From NCBI GenBank assembly GCA_963724495.1, contig CAVRUZ010000009.1, positions 1-64,000 of the forward strand: DNA of 64,000 bases. Reading direction: 5' to 3'. The notes beneath the pieces were generated by a model. It searched no databases, was not told where the DNA came from, and was given only the letters and a program-made list of their open reading frames with translations. Positions 1 through 7,723 of this stretch are shown here, piece by piece (position 1 is the first letter of the stretch; the number at the start of each line of letters is the position of its first letter). The position numbers and the translations under genes are program-made. This DNA is from CAVRUZ01 sp963724495. GTDB lineage: Bacteria; Actinomycetota; Actinomycetes; Propionibacteriales; DAIQRJ01.

Positions 1-23
1 CTGGTGCATGTAGAGTTCGCGAG

Positions 24-1103
24 GTGGGCGATGCTCTGAGGGTCCGGCTCGGGGGTGAGTTGCGGGCTCTGCGCGAGGGATCGGGGCTGAGCGGGTCGAC
101 GGTCGGTGCGCGGCTGGGCTGGTCGCAGTCGAAGGTGTCGCGGGTGGAGACGGCGCGGTTCGGTGCCACGTTGGGTGAGGTCGCCGAGCTGGTGGGCGTC
201 TTCGACGTTCCGGATGACGTCCGAGCTGAGCTTCTGTCGATGGCGGCCCGCGCTAGCGGTGTTCCGGGAGCTTGGGTGGTTCGTTCCGGGACGTCTGGGC
301 ATCGGCAGGCTGAGGTAGCTGCGGTTGAGTCGAGGCTGACGCGACTGCGGCAGTACCAGGCTCTCGGAGTGCCGGGTCTTCTGCAGGTGCCGGCCTATAC
401 GAGGGCGCTGGCTGCGGCGATCGGCTCCAGGGTCGACCCTGATGCTTTGGTGGACCGCCGGCAGAGGAGGCAGGAACTCATTCGCACGTCGGCTGGCCCG
501 GTCTGTGCGTTCGTGTTGGATGAGCGTGCGCTGAGACGTTGGCCTGGCGATGAAGACGTGATGATGTCCCAGCTCGATCGGCTGTTGGTCGCTTCGAAGT
601 GGCCCAAGGTCGACTTCCGGGTGTTGCCGTTCGGAAGTGGGGCACAGGCGATCGCGCTCGCTCCGTTCACCTTGTATGACTTCCGCGCGGAAGACAGTCC
701 GCCTGTGGTCTTTAGTGAGGGCCAGTCGGCTGACACATACCTGTCCGAGCCGATGGATGTTGAGCGGCATACGCGTCTATTTAGTCAGCTCCAAAGTGAG
801 GCACTGTCGCCGGCGGCGAGTCGGCGTTTCATATCCGAGCTACGTCGCGATCTGGCGGCGCAGCAACAGGAGGGGAGAACTGAGATGAGCATCGACTGGG
901 AAAGGGCTGCTTGGCGCAAGAGCATCCACAGTGACACCGGTGAGTGCGTGTCGGTGGCGCTGGTGGGTGACACGATCGGCGTGCGCGACACCAAGAACTG
1001 GGATGGCCCGATTCTGGAGTTCAACACGCGTGAGTGGTCAGCATTTCTCGCTGGCGTGACGGATGGCGAGTTCACGGTTGGACGGCTTCGCGCAACGTCA
1101 TGA
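24..1103 (+). CDS. XRE-family regulator with DUF5753 and a fused C-terminal DUF397
   Basis: This is a 359-residue DNA-binding regulator. Residues about 5-60 form an XRE helix-turn-helix (LGWSQSKVSRVE), residues about 85-270 are a DUF5753 (Scr1-type) ligand or interaction domain, and residues about 290-355 match DUF397 (WRKSIHSDTGECVSVAL ... GVRDTK ... EWSAFLAG). In most actinobacteria DUF397 is a separate small downstream gene; here it is in frame with the regulator. GTG at 24 is the only start visible, and the true start could lie left of the window. The gene lies left of the tra/rep/int genes, so it may be an element-borne regulator or cargo (inference). The family assignment is firm; the regulated target is not known. 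Confidence 0.85.
   Translation: MGDALRVRLGGELRALREGSGLSGSTVGARLGWSQSKVSRVETARFGATLGEVAELVGVFDVPDDVRAELLSMAARASGVPGAWVVRSGTSGHRQAEVAAVESRLTRLRQYQALGVPGLLQVPAYTRALAAAIGSRVDPDALVDRRQRRQELIRTSAGPVCAFVLDERALRRWPGDEDVMMSQLDRLLVASKWPKVDFRVLPFGSGAQAIALAPFTLYDFRAEDSPPVVFSEGQSADTYLSEPMDVERHTRLFSQLQSEALSPAASRRFISELRRDLAAQQQEGRTEMSIDWERAAWRKSIHSDTGECVSVALVGDTIGVRDTKNWDGPILEFNTREWSAFLAGVTDGEFTVGRLRATS
868..1103 (+). promoter_or_regulatory. Internal ribosome binding site and ATG for a free DUF397 protein
   Basis: Inside the fused gene, AGGAGGGG at 868-875 is followed nine bases later by ATG at 885, in frame with the regulator. Initiation here would give a separate 72-residue DUF397 protein (MSIDWERAAW...), which is the size of the usual stand-alone gene. 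The site suggests that a former gene junction has lost its stop codon, or that one gene makes two products. Confidence 0.55.
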
Positions 1104-1115
1104 GCAACGCGGTAG

Positions 1116-2339
1116 GTGGCCAGCAGTCGGGCACGCGTCGCGGCGCCGACTGGTCTCAACCGGCTGCTGGCCTCGACCGCTGTTTCGCTTGTAGGTCAGG
1201 GCGCCGTTGCGGCGGCAGCTCCACTGCTGGCTGCCTCTTTGACCTCGAGCCCGTTGGCCGTGGCCTCTGTAACGGCCGCACGGTCTGCGGCATCACTCCT
1301 GGTGGGTCTGCCGGCTGGTGCGTTCGTGGATCGATGGGCGCGGCGATCGACCATGGTCGGTGCGGACCTGATTCGAAGCGCTGTCCTCATCGGCCTGGCG
1401 CTGATGATCGCCTCGGGTTGGGCGACGGTTCCCCTGGTTGTCGTGTGCGTGTTCGTCATCGCCGCTTCGGCATGCTTCTTTGATCCCGCTGCGCAAGCAG
1501 CGATTCCTGCTCTGGTTGGGCGAGACGACACGCGTGCGCTTACCCGCGCGAACGGCTGGCTGTGGAGTCTCGACGTCTTCGGCCGCTCCCTCATCGGTCC
1601 TCCACTGGGCGCGGTGCTGTTCGTGCTCGCCGCCTGGTTTCCGTTCGGCTTGAATGCGGTCACATTCGCGGTGTCCGCGCTGCTGTTGGTGAGTGTTTCC
1701 CGGCTGCCACCTCCTCCTCGCGAGGGTCCACCCACGCGTATCCGTGACGACGTCGTGGAGGGGCTGCGGTACCTGTTCGGACACCGTCACCTGCGTGGAC
1801 TGGCGCTCGGCATGGGTGCGTACAACTTCGGCTACAACGTTGCGTTTGCCACGTTCGTGCTCTACGTGACGAGGACCCTCGGCCTGCGCGACGTCACCTT
1901 CGGGATCTTGCTGGCGGTGCTTGCCGTTGGTGGCGTGGTGGGGGGCTGGTTGGGTCCAGGGGTCGCCAGGCGGCTGCCCGCGCTGCGGATTTACGCCTTC
2001 GCTGTGTTGATCCAGGCCGCGACATGGTTCAGCTTCTTCGCCTTCCGCGAGCTGTCCGTAGCTGCGGTCGGCCTGTTCGCTGTCGGCGTCACCTCCACGA
2101 CCGTCACCATCGCTGGTGGCACGGCCCGGCAGATGCTGACGCCCGACGGCCTGCTCGGACGTGTTGGCGCGGGAACCCGCGTTGTGGGCATTGGATCGGC
2201 TTCCCTGGGCGCCCTTCTAGGTGGCGCGCTAGCCGACCTTTGGAATCTGACCACACCCTTCGTGGTCGCCTCGGCCTTCCTCCTGGCAGCGTCCGTTGCA
2301 TTCGGATACGCCAGCCGAGGGCAGCGCCCACCCGAGTAA
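1116..2339 (+). CDS. MFS transporter, likely efflux
   Basis: This 407-residue major facilitator has about 12 hydrophobic segments. The loop 2-3 signature G-x-x-x-D-R-x-x-R-R is present (GAFVDRWARR, about residues 68-77). It resembles the EntS-like/MFS_3 exporters; the substrate cannot be read from sequence. The GTG at 1116 has no clear ribosome site. An ATG at 1100 overlaps the preceding TGA (ATGA), as expected for translational coupling, but it is one frame off. One extra base between about 1103 and 1140 would restore that start, as in other genes of this window. It may be exporter cargo of the integrated element or of the neighbouring chromosome. Confidence 0.8.
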   Translation: MASSRARVAAPTGLNRLLASTAVSLVGQGAVAAAAPLLAASLTSSPLAVASVTAARSAASLLVGLPAGAFVDRWARRSTMVGADLIRSAVLIGLALMIASGWATVPLVVVCVFVIAASACFFDPAAQAAIPALVGRDDTRALTRANGWLWSLDVFGRSLIGPPLGAVLFVLAAWFPFGLNAVTFAVSALLLVSVSRLPPPPREGPPTRIRDDVVEGLRYLFGHRHLRGLALGMGAYNFGYNVAFATFVLYVTRTLGLRDVTFGILLAVLAVGGVVGGWLGPGVARRLPALRIYAFAVLIQAATWFSFFAFRELSVAAVGLFAVGVTSTTVTIAGGTARQMLTPDGLLGRVGAGTRVVGIGSASLGALLGGALADLWNLTTPFVVASAFLLAASVAFGYASRGQRPPE

Positions 2340-2382
2340 CTCAGCCTGTTCAGGGAGCGACACGCCAGCATCTCCCTTGTGC

Positions 2383-2424
2383 TTGACATCTATGCAGTAG
2401 TGCGTGAGTGTGATGCACTAATGC
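2383..2424 (+). promoter_or_regulatory. Promoter with paired GCA-N4-TGC repeats
   Basis: A TTGACA hexamer lies at 2383-2388, upstream of the Pra-like gene. Two similar 12-mers, ATGCAGTAGTGC (2392-2403) and ATGCACTAATGC (2413-2424), match at 10 of 12 positions. Each contains GCA-N4-TGC, and they are 21 bp apart, two helical turns. The arrangement suggests an operator over the element's transfer promoter. No convincing -10 box is visible. Confidence 0.45.
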
Positions 2425-2451
2425 ATGATTCCTACGACAGGAGGAGCAGAG

Positions 2452-2847
2452 ATGCCGAGTTACGCGGTGGACAGCAGCAGGCAGTCGATGACTGCGACGG
2501 GGATCGTCGAGGCGGTCCGGGAGTGGGAAGAGGGCCTGGATGGGAGAAGGCGTCCGTCGGATCGTCAGGCCAGGGACGAGAACACCGGGATGCCGTTGTG
2601 GGGTGTGGAGGTCTTGTACATGCAGACCGCGTTTGGCCGGATCTCCACGACGACGGCGAAGGTCACTGTGGGAGCCCTGGAGGAGCCGAAGCCTGCACCG
2701 TTGACCGCCATCGGCTTCGTCGGCCTGTCTGTTGAGGCACGAACCAACAAGTCCGGCGGCTTCACGGAGAACTGGTTCGCCGAGGGACTGGCCGAGGCTC
2801 CGAAGGCTGCGTCGAGGCCGGCTGGGGAGAGGGTCAGCTCGACATGA
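2452..2847 (+). CDS. Pra-like replication/integration/excision activator of the AICE
   Basis: This is a small 131-residue soluble protein. The central part (NTGMPLWGVEVLYM followed by a stretch of alternating hydrophobic residues) resembles the actinomycete 'plasmid replication, integration and excision activator' family, typified by pSAM2 Pra, which switches such elements on. Its position directly upstream of the FtsK-like transfer gene fits. The start at ATG 2452 is chosen because AGGAGGAG at 2439-2446 sits six bases upstream; an upstream ATG at 2425 lies before that site and is less likely. Family recognition is from remembered motif shape, so the activator role is moderate confidence. Confidence 0.55.
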   Translation: MPSYAVDSSRQSMTATGIVEAVREWEEGLDGRRRPSDRQARDENTGMPLWGVEVLYMQTAFGRISTTTAKVTVGALEEPKPAPLTAIGFVGLSVEARTNKSGGFTENWFAEGLAEAPKAASRPAGERVSST

Positions 2848-2887
2848 GTGGGGCGACTCGTGGGCGCGGCGAGCCGCCGAGGGATGC

Positions 2888-4315
2888 GTGGGCATCGTGA
2901 ACCGGCTTGGTGGAGATCAGCGGAACGACGGTCCCCTGCGTCTGAACGTGGCGAAGGTCCGTGTTCCCTTGTCGGCGGTCGTGGCCGTTTGGGTAGCTCG
3001 GAAGGTCCTTGCCGGGCTGTGGTGGTTGGTTCGCCATCCCCTGGTCTGGCTGAGCTTTCTGCTCGTCGGGCTGGCCGTGTGGGTCATCTCGAGGGTGGGT
3101 CCGTGGCTGTGCCTGGCTGTCGTGCTCGCCATCGCCGTGGGTCTGGTGACGTGGTGGCGCCTCGCCGCGGGTTCGTTCACGCGCCTTGTGGTGTGGCGGT
3201 GGCGGGCGATCTGGCGCCGGGCGCTGGTGTATCGCTACGTCTGGCAGCCGGCGATGGTGACGGCGAACCTGGCTGTGTACGTCAACGGCAGCGAGTTCCT
3301 GCCGAAGATTGTGTCGGTCAGATCGACCGGCGCCGTGGATCAGGTCAGGGTGCGGATGTTGCCTGGACAGACCTTGGAGGACTGGGCACAGGCTTCACCC
3401 CGATTGGCGCAGACCTTCTCGGCGAGTGAATGCCGCGTTCGTTCCGAGGCGCGGTCGCGCCGCGAGCTGGTGCTGTGGTTCCTGATCGTTGACCCGCTGA
3501 CCGAAGACGTCCCCGTGCTTCCTCCAGGCGAGCACGTTGACTTCGCCGCACTGCCTGTTGGGCGAGGTGAGGACGGTGTCGTCTATCGCCTTCGCCTGCT
3601 GGGTAGTCATCTGCTGGTGGTCGGAGCGACCGGTTCAGGCAAGGGCTCGGTGATCTGGTCGATCATCAACGCTCTTGCGCCGGCCCTTCGCGATGGCTTG
3701 GCCCAACTGTGGGCGTTGGATCCCAAGGGCGGCATGGAACTCGCACCCGGACGCGCCCTGTTCACACGCTTTGTCTACGGCGATCCGGACGAAGGCACCG
3801 ACTACGAGATGGAGTTCGCCCAGGTCCTCGAAGACGCCGTGGCCGTGATGCGTCGCCGACAGGCAGCGCTACGTGGTGTTGCCCGCCTGCACACGCCGAC
3901 CGTGGACGAGCCGCTGATCGTGGTCATCGTGGACGAGCTGGCCTCGCTGACCGCCTACGTGCTGGACCGGGATGCGAAGCGGCGGATCGCGGCAGCCCTG
4001 TCGCTGTTGCTGTCGCAGGGCAGGGCCGTCGGTGTCAGCGTGGTCGGCGCTGTCCAAGACCCACGCAAGGAAGTCGTCGCCCTGCGGGATCTGTTCCCCA
4101 CCCGGATTGCGCTCCGGCTCTCCGAAGCCGAACAGGTGAGTCTCGTCCTGGGACCCGGAGCCAGAGACCGAGGCGCACGCTGCGACCGCATCCGCGAGTC
4201 GATGCCCGGTGTCGGCTACGTGGGAATCGACGGCGTCGCCGAACCCGTCCGCGTCCGGTTCTGCCACATCACCGACGAACACATCGCCCACCTGGTTGGT
4301 AACCACAGTCGCTGA
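2888..4315 (+). CDS. FtsK/SpoIIIE-type DNA translocase (TraB-like AICE transfer protein)
   Basis: About 475 residues from GTG 2888. Two membrane segments (about residues 52-69 and 73-89) precede a RecA-like motor with Walker A VGATGSGKGS (Lys at about 252) and Walker B LIVVIVDELASL (about 342-352). AICE proteins of this type form a hexameric membrane pump that moves double-stranded element DNA between mycelial cells. The reading frame stays open back to 2732, but that part overlaps the Pra-like gene and reads as low-complexity Arg-rich sequence. GTG 2888 follows GAGGG at 2879-2883; GTG 2897 is an alternative. The Walker residues are intact. Confidence 0.88.
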   Translation: MGIVNRLGGDQRNDGPLRLNVAKVRVPLSAVVAVWVARKVLAGLWWLVRHPLVWLSFLLVGLAVWVISRVGPWLCLAVVLAIAVGLVTWWRLAAGSFTRLVVWRWRAIWRRALVYRYVWQPAMVTANLAVYVNGSEFLPKIVSVRSTGAVDQVRVRMLPGQTLEDWAQASPRLAQTFSASECRVRSEARSRRELVLWFLIVDPLTEDVPVLPPGEHVDFAALPVGRGEDGVVYRLRLLGSHLLVVGATGSGKGSVIWSIINALAPALRDGLAQLWALDPKGGMELAPGRALFTRFVYGDPDEGTDYEMEFAQVLEDAVAVMRRRQAALRGVARLHTPTVDEPLIVVIVDELASLTAYVLDRDAKRRIAAALSLLLSQGRAVGVSVVGAVQDPRKEVVALRDLFPTRIALRLSEAEQVSLVLGPGARDRGARCDRIRESMPGVGYVGIDGVAEPVRVRFCHITDEHIAHLVGNHSR

Positions 4316-4329
4316 GTCGCCGGCGATCA

Positions 4330-4359
4330 GCGGACAGGCCGGACATACAGCTTGTCCGC
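4330..4359. repeat. Hairpin between the transfer and replication genes
   Basis: GCGGACAGGC (4330-4339) pairs at nine of ten positions with GCTTGTCCGC (4350-4359) around a 10-base loop. It lies 14 bp after the stop of the transfer gene and 35 bp before the rep start. It could be a terminator (there is no T-tract), or a nick-site hairpin of the rolling-circle origin. The sequence alone does not decide. Confidence 0.4.
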
Positions 4360-4394
4360 GTTGGTGAGGGAGCAGCTCGATCGAGTGATGCGGC

Positions 4395-6052
4395 ATGACA
4401 CTGCGGGCTGCCCGACCCGTGGCGGTGACCGACGAGGCCGTCCGTGAGATCGCGATCGACCACGGCGTCTGTGTACGGCCGGTCCTGCGTCAGGTCACCG
4501 ATCTGGAGACCGGCGAGATACACAAGCTGGTCATCCCCTGCGGAGCCACGCGCGACTACCTGTGCCCGCCCTGCGCGACGAAGGCACAACGGCTCCGGAT
4601 GCAGCAATGCGCCGAAGGCTGGCACCTAGACACCGAAGTCCTCTCGGATCGACACAGGCGAGGATGACTGGCGACGCTGGTGCTGGCGAACCAGGAGGAT
4701 GACGACGACGAACCATCTGAACGACGAACGCCGGGTGCGGTCGACCAGGCGCCGATCCGACATGGCCGACCTGCCACGAGTATCGATGGAGCACCGGTCG
4801 ATCGGCCGCACCTTCACCGCGCCGCGACGGGACCGTGTATCGGCCCTCGATGTTCGTCACCGTGACCTTGCCGTCCTACGGCCGCGTGACAACACCAAGC
4901 AAGGGAGTGGCAGTCCCCGGTGCTGGCGCACCCCTCGACCCGGACACCTACAACTATCGGCGCGCGGCCTTGGACGCGCTGCACTTCCCCAAGCTGTTCG
5001 ACCGGTGGATTCAAAACCTGCGGCGATGTGCCGGCTACCAGGTGCAGTACTTCTCGGCCATCGAGGAACAACGCCGCCTCGCCCCGCACGCTCACGTGGC
5101 CCTGCGTGGCGCCATCCCCCGGCAGATCCTGCGCCAGGTCACCAAGGCCACCTATTTCAGTCTGTGGTGGCCGCCGCACGACCGGCCGGTCTACGTGCAC
5201 CGCACACCGCTGTGGGATGACGAGACCGGCTCCTACCGCGACCCCGACACCGACTCGCCGCTGCAGACCTGGGACCAGGCCGTCGCCGAGCTCGACCACC
5301 CCGAAGCAGTGCCGGCGCACGTGATGCGGTTCGGCTCGCAGGTCGACATCAAGGGCGTGATCGCACCATCGGAAGATGCCAACCGCACCATCCGCTACCT
5401 GACGAAGTACCTCACCAAAGCCGTCGCGATGACACACGCCGATCCGGCGAACCCTGACCCGACCTATCTGGCGCACATCGACCGCCTGCATCGAGAAGTC
5501 CTCTACCTCCCGTGTTCGGAGGAGTGCGCGAACTGGCTCCGATTCGGCATCCAACCCAAGGACGCCGGCCCAGGGCTCATCCCCGGAAGGTGCACAGCCA
5601 AGGCACACGACGTGGAGAACCTCGGCCTCGGCGGTCGCCGCGTCCAGGTATCGCGCAACTGGTCCGGCAAGAACCTCAGCCAACATCGCGCCGACCGAGC
5701 CGAAGTCGTACGACAAGTCCTCGCCGCATCCGGCATCGAAGCCCCCGAAGCCGACCGCTGGGCCGCAGACAAGACCACCGTCGACGGACGACAACGCTTC
5801 GTGTGGGAAGAGCTGTCCACCGACAACGCCGACTACATCGACGTCGTCATCGCCTGCGTCCTGGAGCAACAACGCTGGCGCGAGCAATACCGAACGGCGA
5901 AGCAGGCATGGGAAACGACACGGGCCGGCCCGATGTCGACTGTGGATACCCGCTCAGCAACGCCGGCGGTGAGGGTGGGTGAGCCGACGACAGCTCGGCC
6001 TCCCCCGCAACCAGCTGACCTTTCGGGTGTCCGGGTCGGTTGTCCAGGGTGA
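4395..6052 (+). CDS. repSA: RepSA-type rolling-circle replication initiator, two frameshifts
   Basis: The protein reads through three frames: 4395 to about 4650, about 4651 to 4824, and 4826 to 6052. The N-terminal part carries a Cys cluster (CGATRDYLCPPCATKAQ) typical of actinomycete Rep proteins. The middle part reads IGRTFTAP and joins naturally to DGTVYRPSMFVTVTLPSYG if one C near 4825 is removed. The catalytic HUH endonuclease part has APHAHVALRG (His-x-His metal site, codons near 5085-5100) and RYLTKYLTK (nicking Tyr and Lys, near 5392-5418). Such proteins nick the element origin for rolling-circle replication. Both breaks are single extra bases in G/C-rich contexts, so they may be sequence errors; otherwise the element cannot replicate. 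ATG 4395 has no clear ribosome site. Confidence 0.75.
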
Positions 6053-6149
6053 AATCCGGAGGACGCGAAGCGCCCTTGACAGCCGGTTCGGGGACCCCAC
6101 CATCCACCGCGGGGGAGGCCGAGCCCCCAACCACGAAGGGATCACGGTC

Positions 6150-6368
6150 ATGGAAAGGATCGTTGTTGAGCGGGCATTGTATGACGTGTCGGAGGCGATG
6201 GCGTTGCTCAATTTGAGTCGTGCCCAGGTGTACAGGCTGATTCGTGCGCACCGCTTGCTCACGGTGACGCAGGGTCGGCGGCGGTTGGTGCCGGCCGCGT
6301 CGATCGCGAAATATGTTGCGCTCTTGGAGAGGGAAGCCAACGGGCGCGATGGCGGCCGCGCCGCGTAG
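6150..6368 (+). CDS. xis: Excisionase-like MerR/HTH_17 DNA-binding protein
   Basis: This 72-residue protein has a helix-turn-helix of the excisionase type (DVSEAMALLNLSRAQVYRLI, then a wing with QGRRRLVPAASIAKYV). It sits between rep and int, the standard AICE position, where Xis directs integrase towards excision. ATG 6150 is supported by GAAGGG at 6135-6140. The frame is open back to 5979, but that part overlaps the rep 3' end and is not protein-like. A TTGACA at 6076-6081 could be its promoter; no good -10 is seen. Confidence 0.8.
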   Translation: MERIVVERALYDVSEAMALLNLSRAQVYRLIRAHRLLTVTQGRRRLVPAASIAKYVALLEREANGRDGGRAA

Positions 6369-6395
6369 TTGCTCGGCGAGGTTGGAGGTGCGGCG

Positions 6396-7537
6396 GTGAG
6401 CGTGCAGCGATTGACCTTGGCATCGGGAGAGGTGCGATACCGGGCTCGCGTGAAGTCCCACGGTAGGGGCGTCGCGTCGCGAGTGTTCACGCGTCGCGCT
6501 GATGCCCTTGCGTGGGAGTCCGAACAGGTGCGTCGCCTTCGCCTGGGTGAGTGGATCGATCCTCGGCGCGGGGCCGTGCCACTGTCGGTCGTCGCGGCGT
6601 CGTGGCTCGAGACGCGTGGGTCGGTGAAACGTCGGACGCGCGAGACGGATGCTGCGGTTTGGCGTCGCTACATCGAGCCGCGGTTCGGGGCCTGGCCAGT
6701 GGCGTCGATTACCGGAGCGGAGGTTGCGAGTTGGCTGGGCGGCATCGTCGCGTCTGGCTCGGCTCCGGCGTCTGCTCGTCGTGCGCTGGCGACACTTCGG
6801 CTGATCCTGGCGCACGCTGTCGAGGACCAGCGGGTGACGCGAAACGTTGCTGTGGCGGTGCGAGCTCCCCGAGGTGGAGCCCGCCGTGAGGGTCGCGCTC
6901 TCACGACGGCGGAGGTCCGGGCGCTACAAAGTGCTGTGCCGCGGAGTCCTGGCCGACGTGGTGTTGGTTCTCGCGTTCACCGGGCTGCGGTGGGGCGAGC
7001 TGGCAGGTTTGCGGGTCGAAGACCAGGTGACGGTTCCGGGCCGTGGCCTGCGGGTGCAGCGTGCGCTGTTGGCCAGTAGCGAGGGCGGCAGCCTGTATGT
7101 CGACTCGGTGAAGTCAGGTCGTTCGCGCACGGTTCCGCTGCTGCCGGACGTGGCACTGATCGTGGATCGGTGGGCTACGGACCGGGAGCCAGGCGACTGG
7201 CTGTTCCATGCGCCGGGCGGTGGTCCCCTACGAGAAACGAATTGGAAGCGCTCGGTGCGTTGGGCTGACGCGACTGCGGCGATCGGGCTTCCCACGTTGC
7301 GGGTGCACGACTTGCGGCACACGGCGGCGTCGATCTGGCTGGGGGCTGGTGCCGACCCAAAGGTGGTCCAGCGGGTGCTGGGGCATGCGTCAGCGGCCAT
7401 GACGATGGACCTCGTACGGCCACATGATTGACGACAACTTGTGGACTGCCGCGAAGAGGCTTGGGGACAGCACGGGGACAGGATCGGGTGTTGTGTCCGA
7501 GTTGCACCGTCGTGGTTCAGACGGTGCAGGGCCCTGA
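6396..7537 (+). CDS. int: Tyrosine site-specific integrase of the AICE, two frameshifts
   Basis: A phage-type tyrosine recombinase reads in frame from GTG 6396 (GGAGG at 6384-6388). It continues in the next frame from about 6941, and in the third frame from 7415 to TGA 7537. The catalytic set is complete when the pieces are joined. Arg is in FTGLRWGELAGLR, Lys in SVKSGRSRTVPL, His-x-x-Arg in VHDLRHTAAS, His in VLGHASAAMT, and the nucleophile Tyr is codon 7415-7417 (YGHMIDDNLW), reached only after removing one base near 7414. Without that correction the Tyr is lost. The gene ends 19 bp from the tRNA-Thr 3' end, as expected for an element integrated at a tRNA gene. It is either decayed or affected by the insertion errors seen elsewhere here. 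Confidence 0.82.
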
Positions 7538-7580
7538 CCTGCGGCGTTTGCGTGGAGCCGCCTGTCGGAATCGAACCGAC
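7538..7580. other. Predicted right attachment site (attR) of the AICE
   Basis: AICEs of this organisation recombine within the 3' part of a tRNA gene next to int. The int stop is at 7537 and the tRNA-Thr 3' end at about 7556, so the core site must overlap about 7556-7600. No second copy of the tRNA 3' segment is visible at 1-6000, so the left attachment site lies outside the window. Exact core limits cannot be set from one end. Confidence 0.45.
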
Positions 7581-7628
7581 GACCTTCTCATTACGAGTGA
7601 GATGCTCTACCGACTGAGCTAAGGCGGC
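7556..7628 (-). tRNA. tRNA-Thr, anticodon CGT
   Basis: The minus strand folds into a full cloverleaf. The acceptor stem is GCCGCCT with AGGCGGC, the D-arm starts TAGCTCAGT, the anticodon stem is TCTCA/TGAGA with loop CTCGTAA (anticodon CGT, reading ACG), and the T-arm contains GGTTCGATTCC. CCA is not encoded. The gene lies downstream of the peptidase gene on the same strand, and its 3' end faces the integrase. Confidence 0.95.
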
Positions 7629-7723
7629 GGGCGCGGGCGAGCCCGGACCGACCGCAGAGTCTAGCGGGGCTACCCGGTGGCTCCTGACACGTTCCGGGCC
7701 GCGGCCAACCAACCGCCGAACGG

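Noticed and set aside
4330..4358. Further copy of the dispersed hairpin element (shares CCGGACAT)
   Set aside because: It lacks the ACATGCA/TGCATGT arms and the core beyond eight bases.
1..6000. Left attachment site of the AICE
   Set aside because: I looked for a repeat of the tRNA-Thr 3' segment (TCGGAATCGAACC) and found none; the left end must be outside.
6924..7723. Extension of the peptidase frame through the tRNA into int
   Set aside because: The frame stays open only because of the frameshift near 8000; the true peptidase end is 7724 and the rest reads across the tRNA antisense to int.
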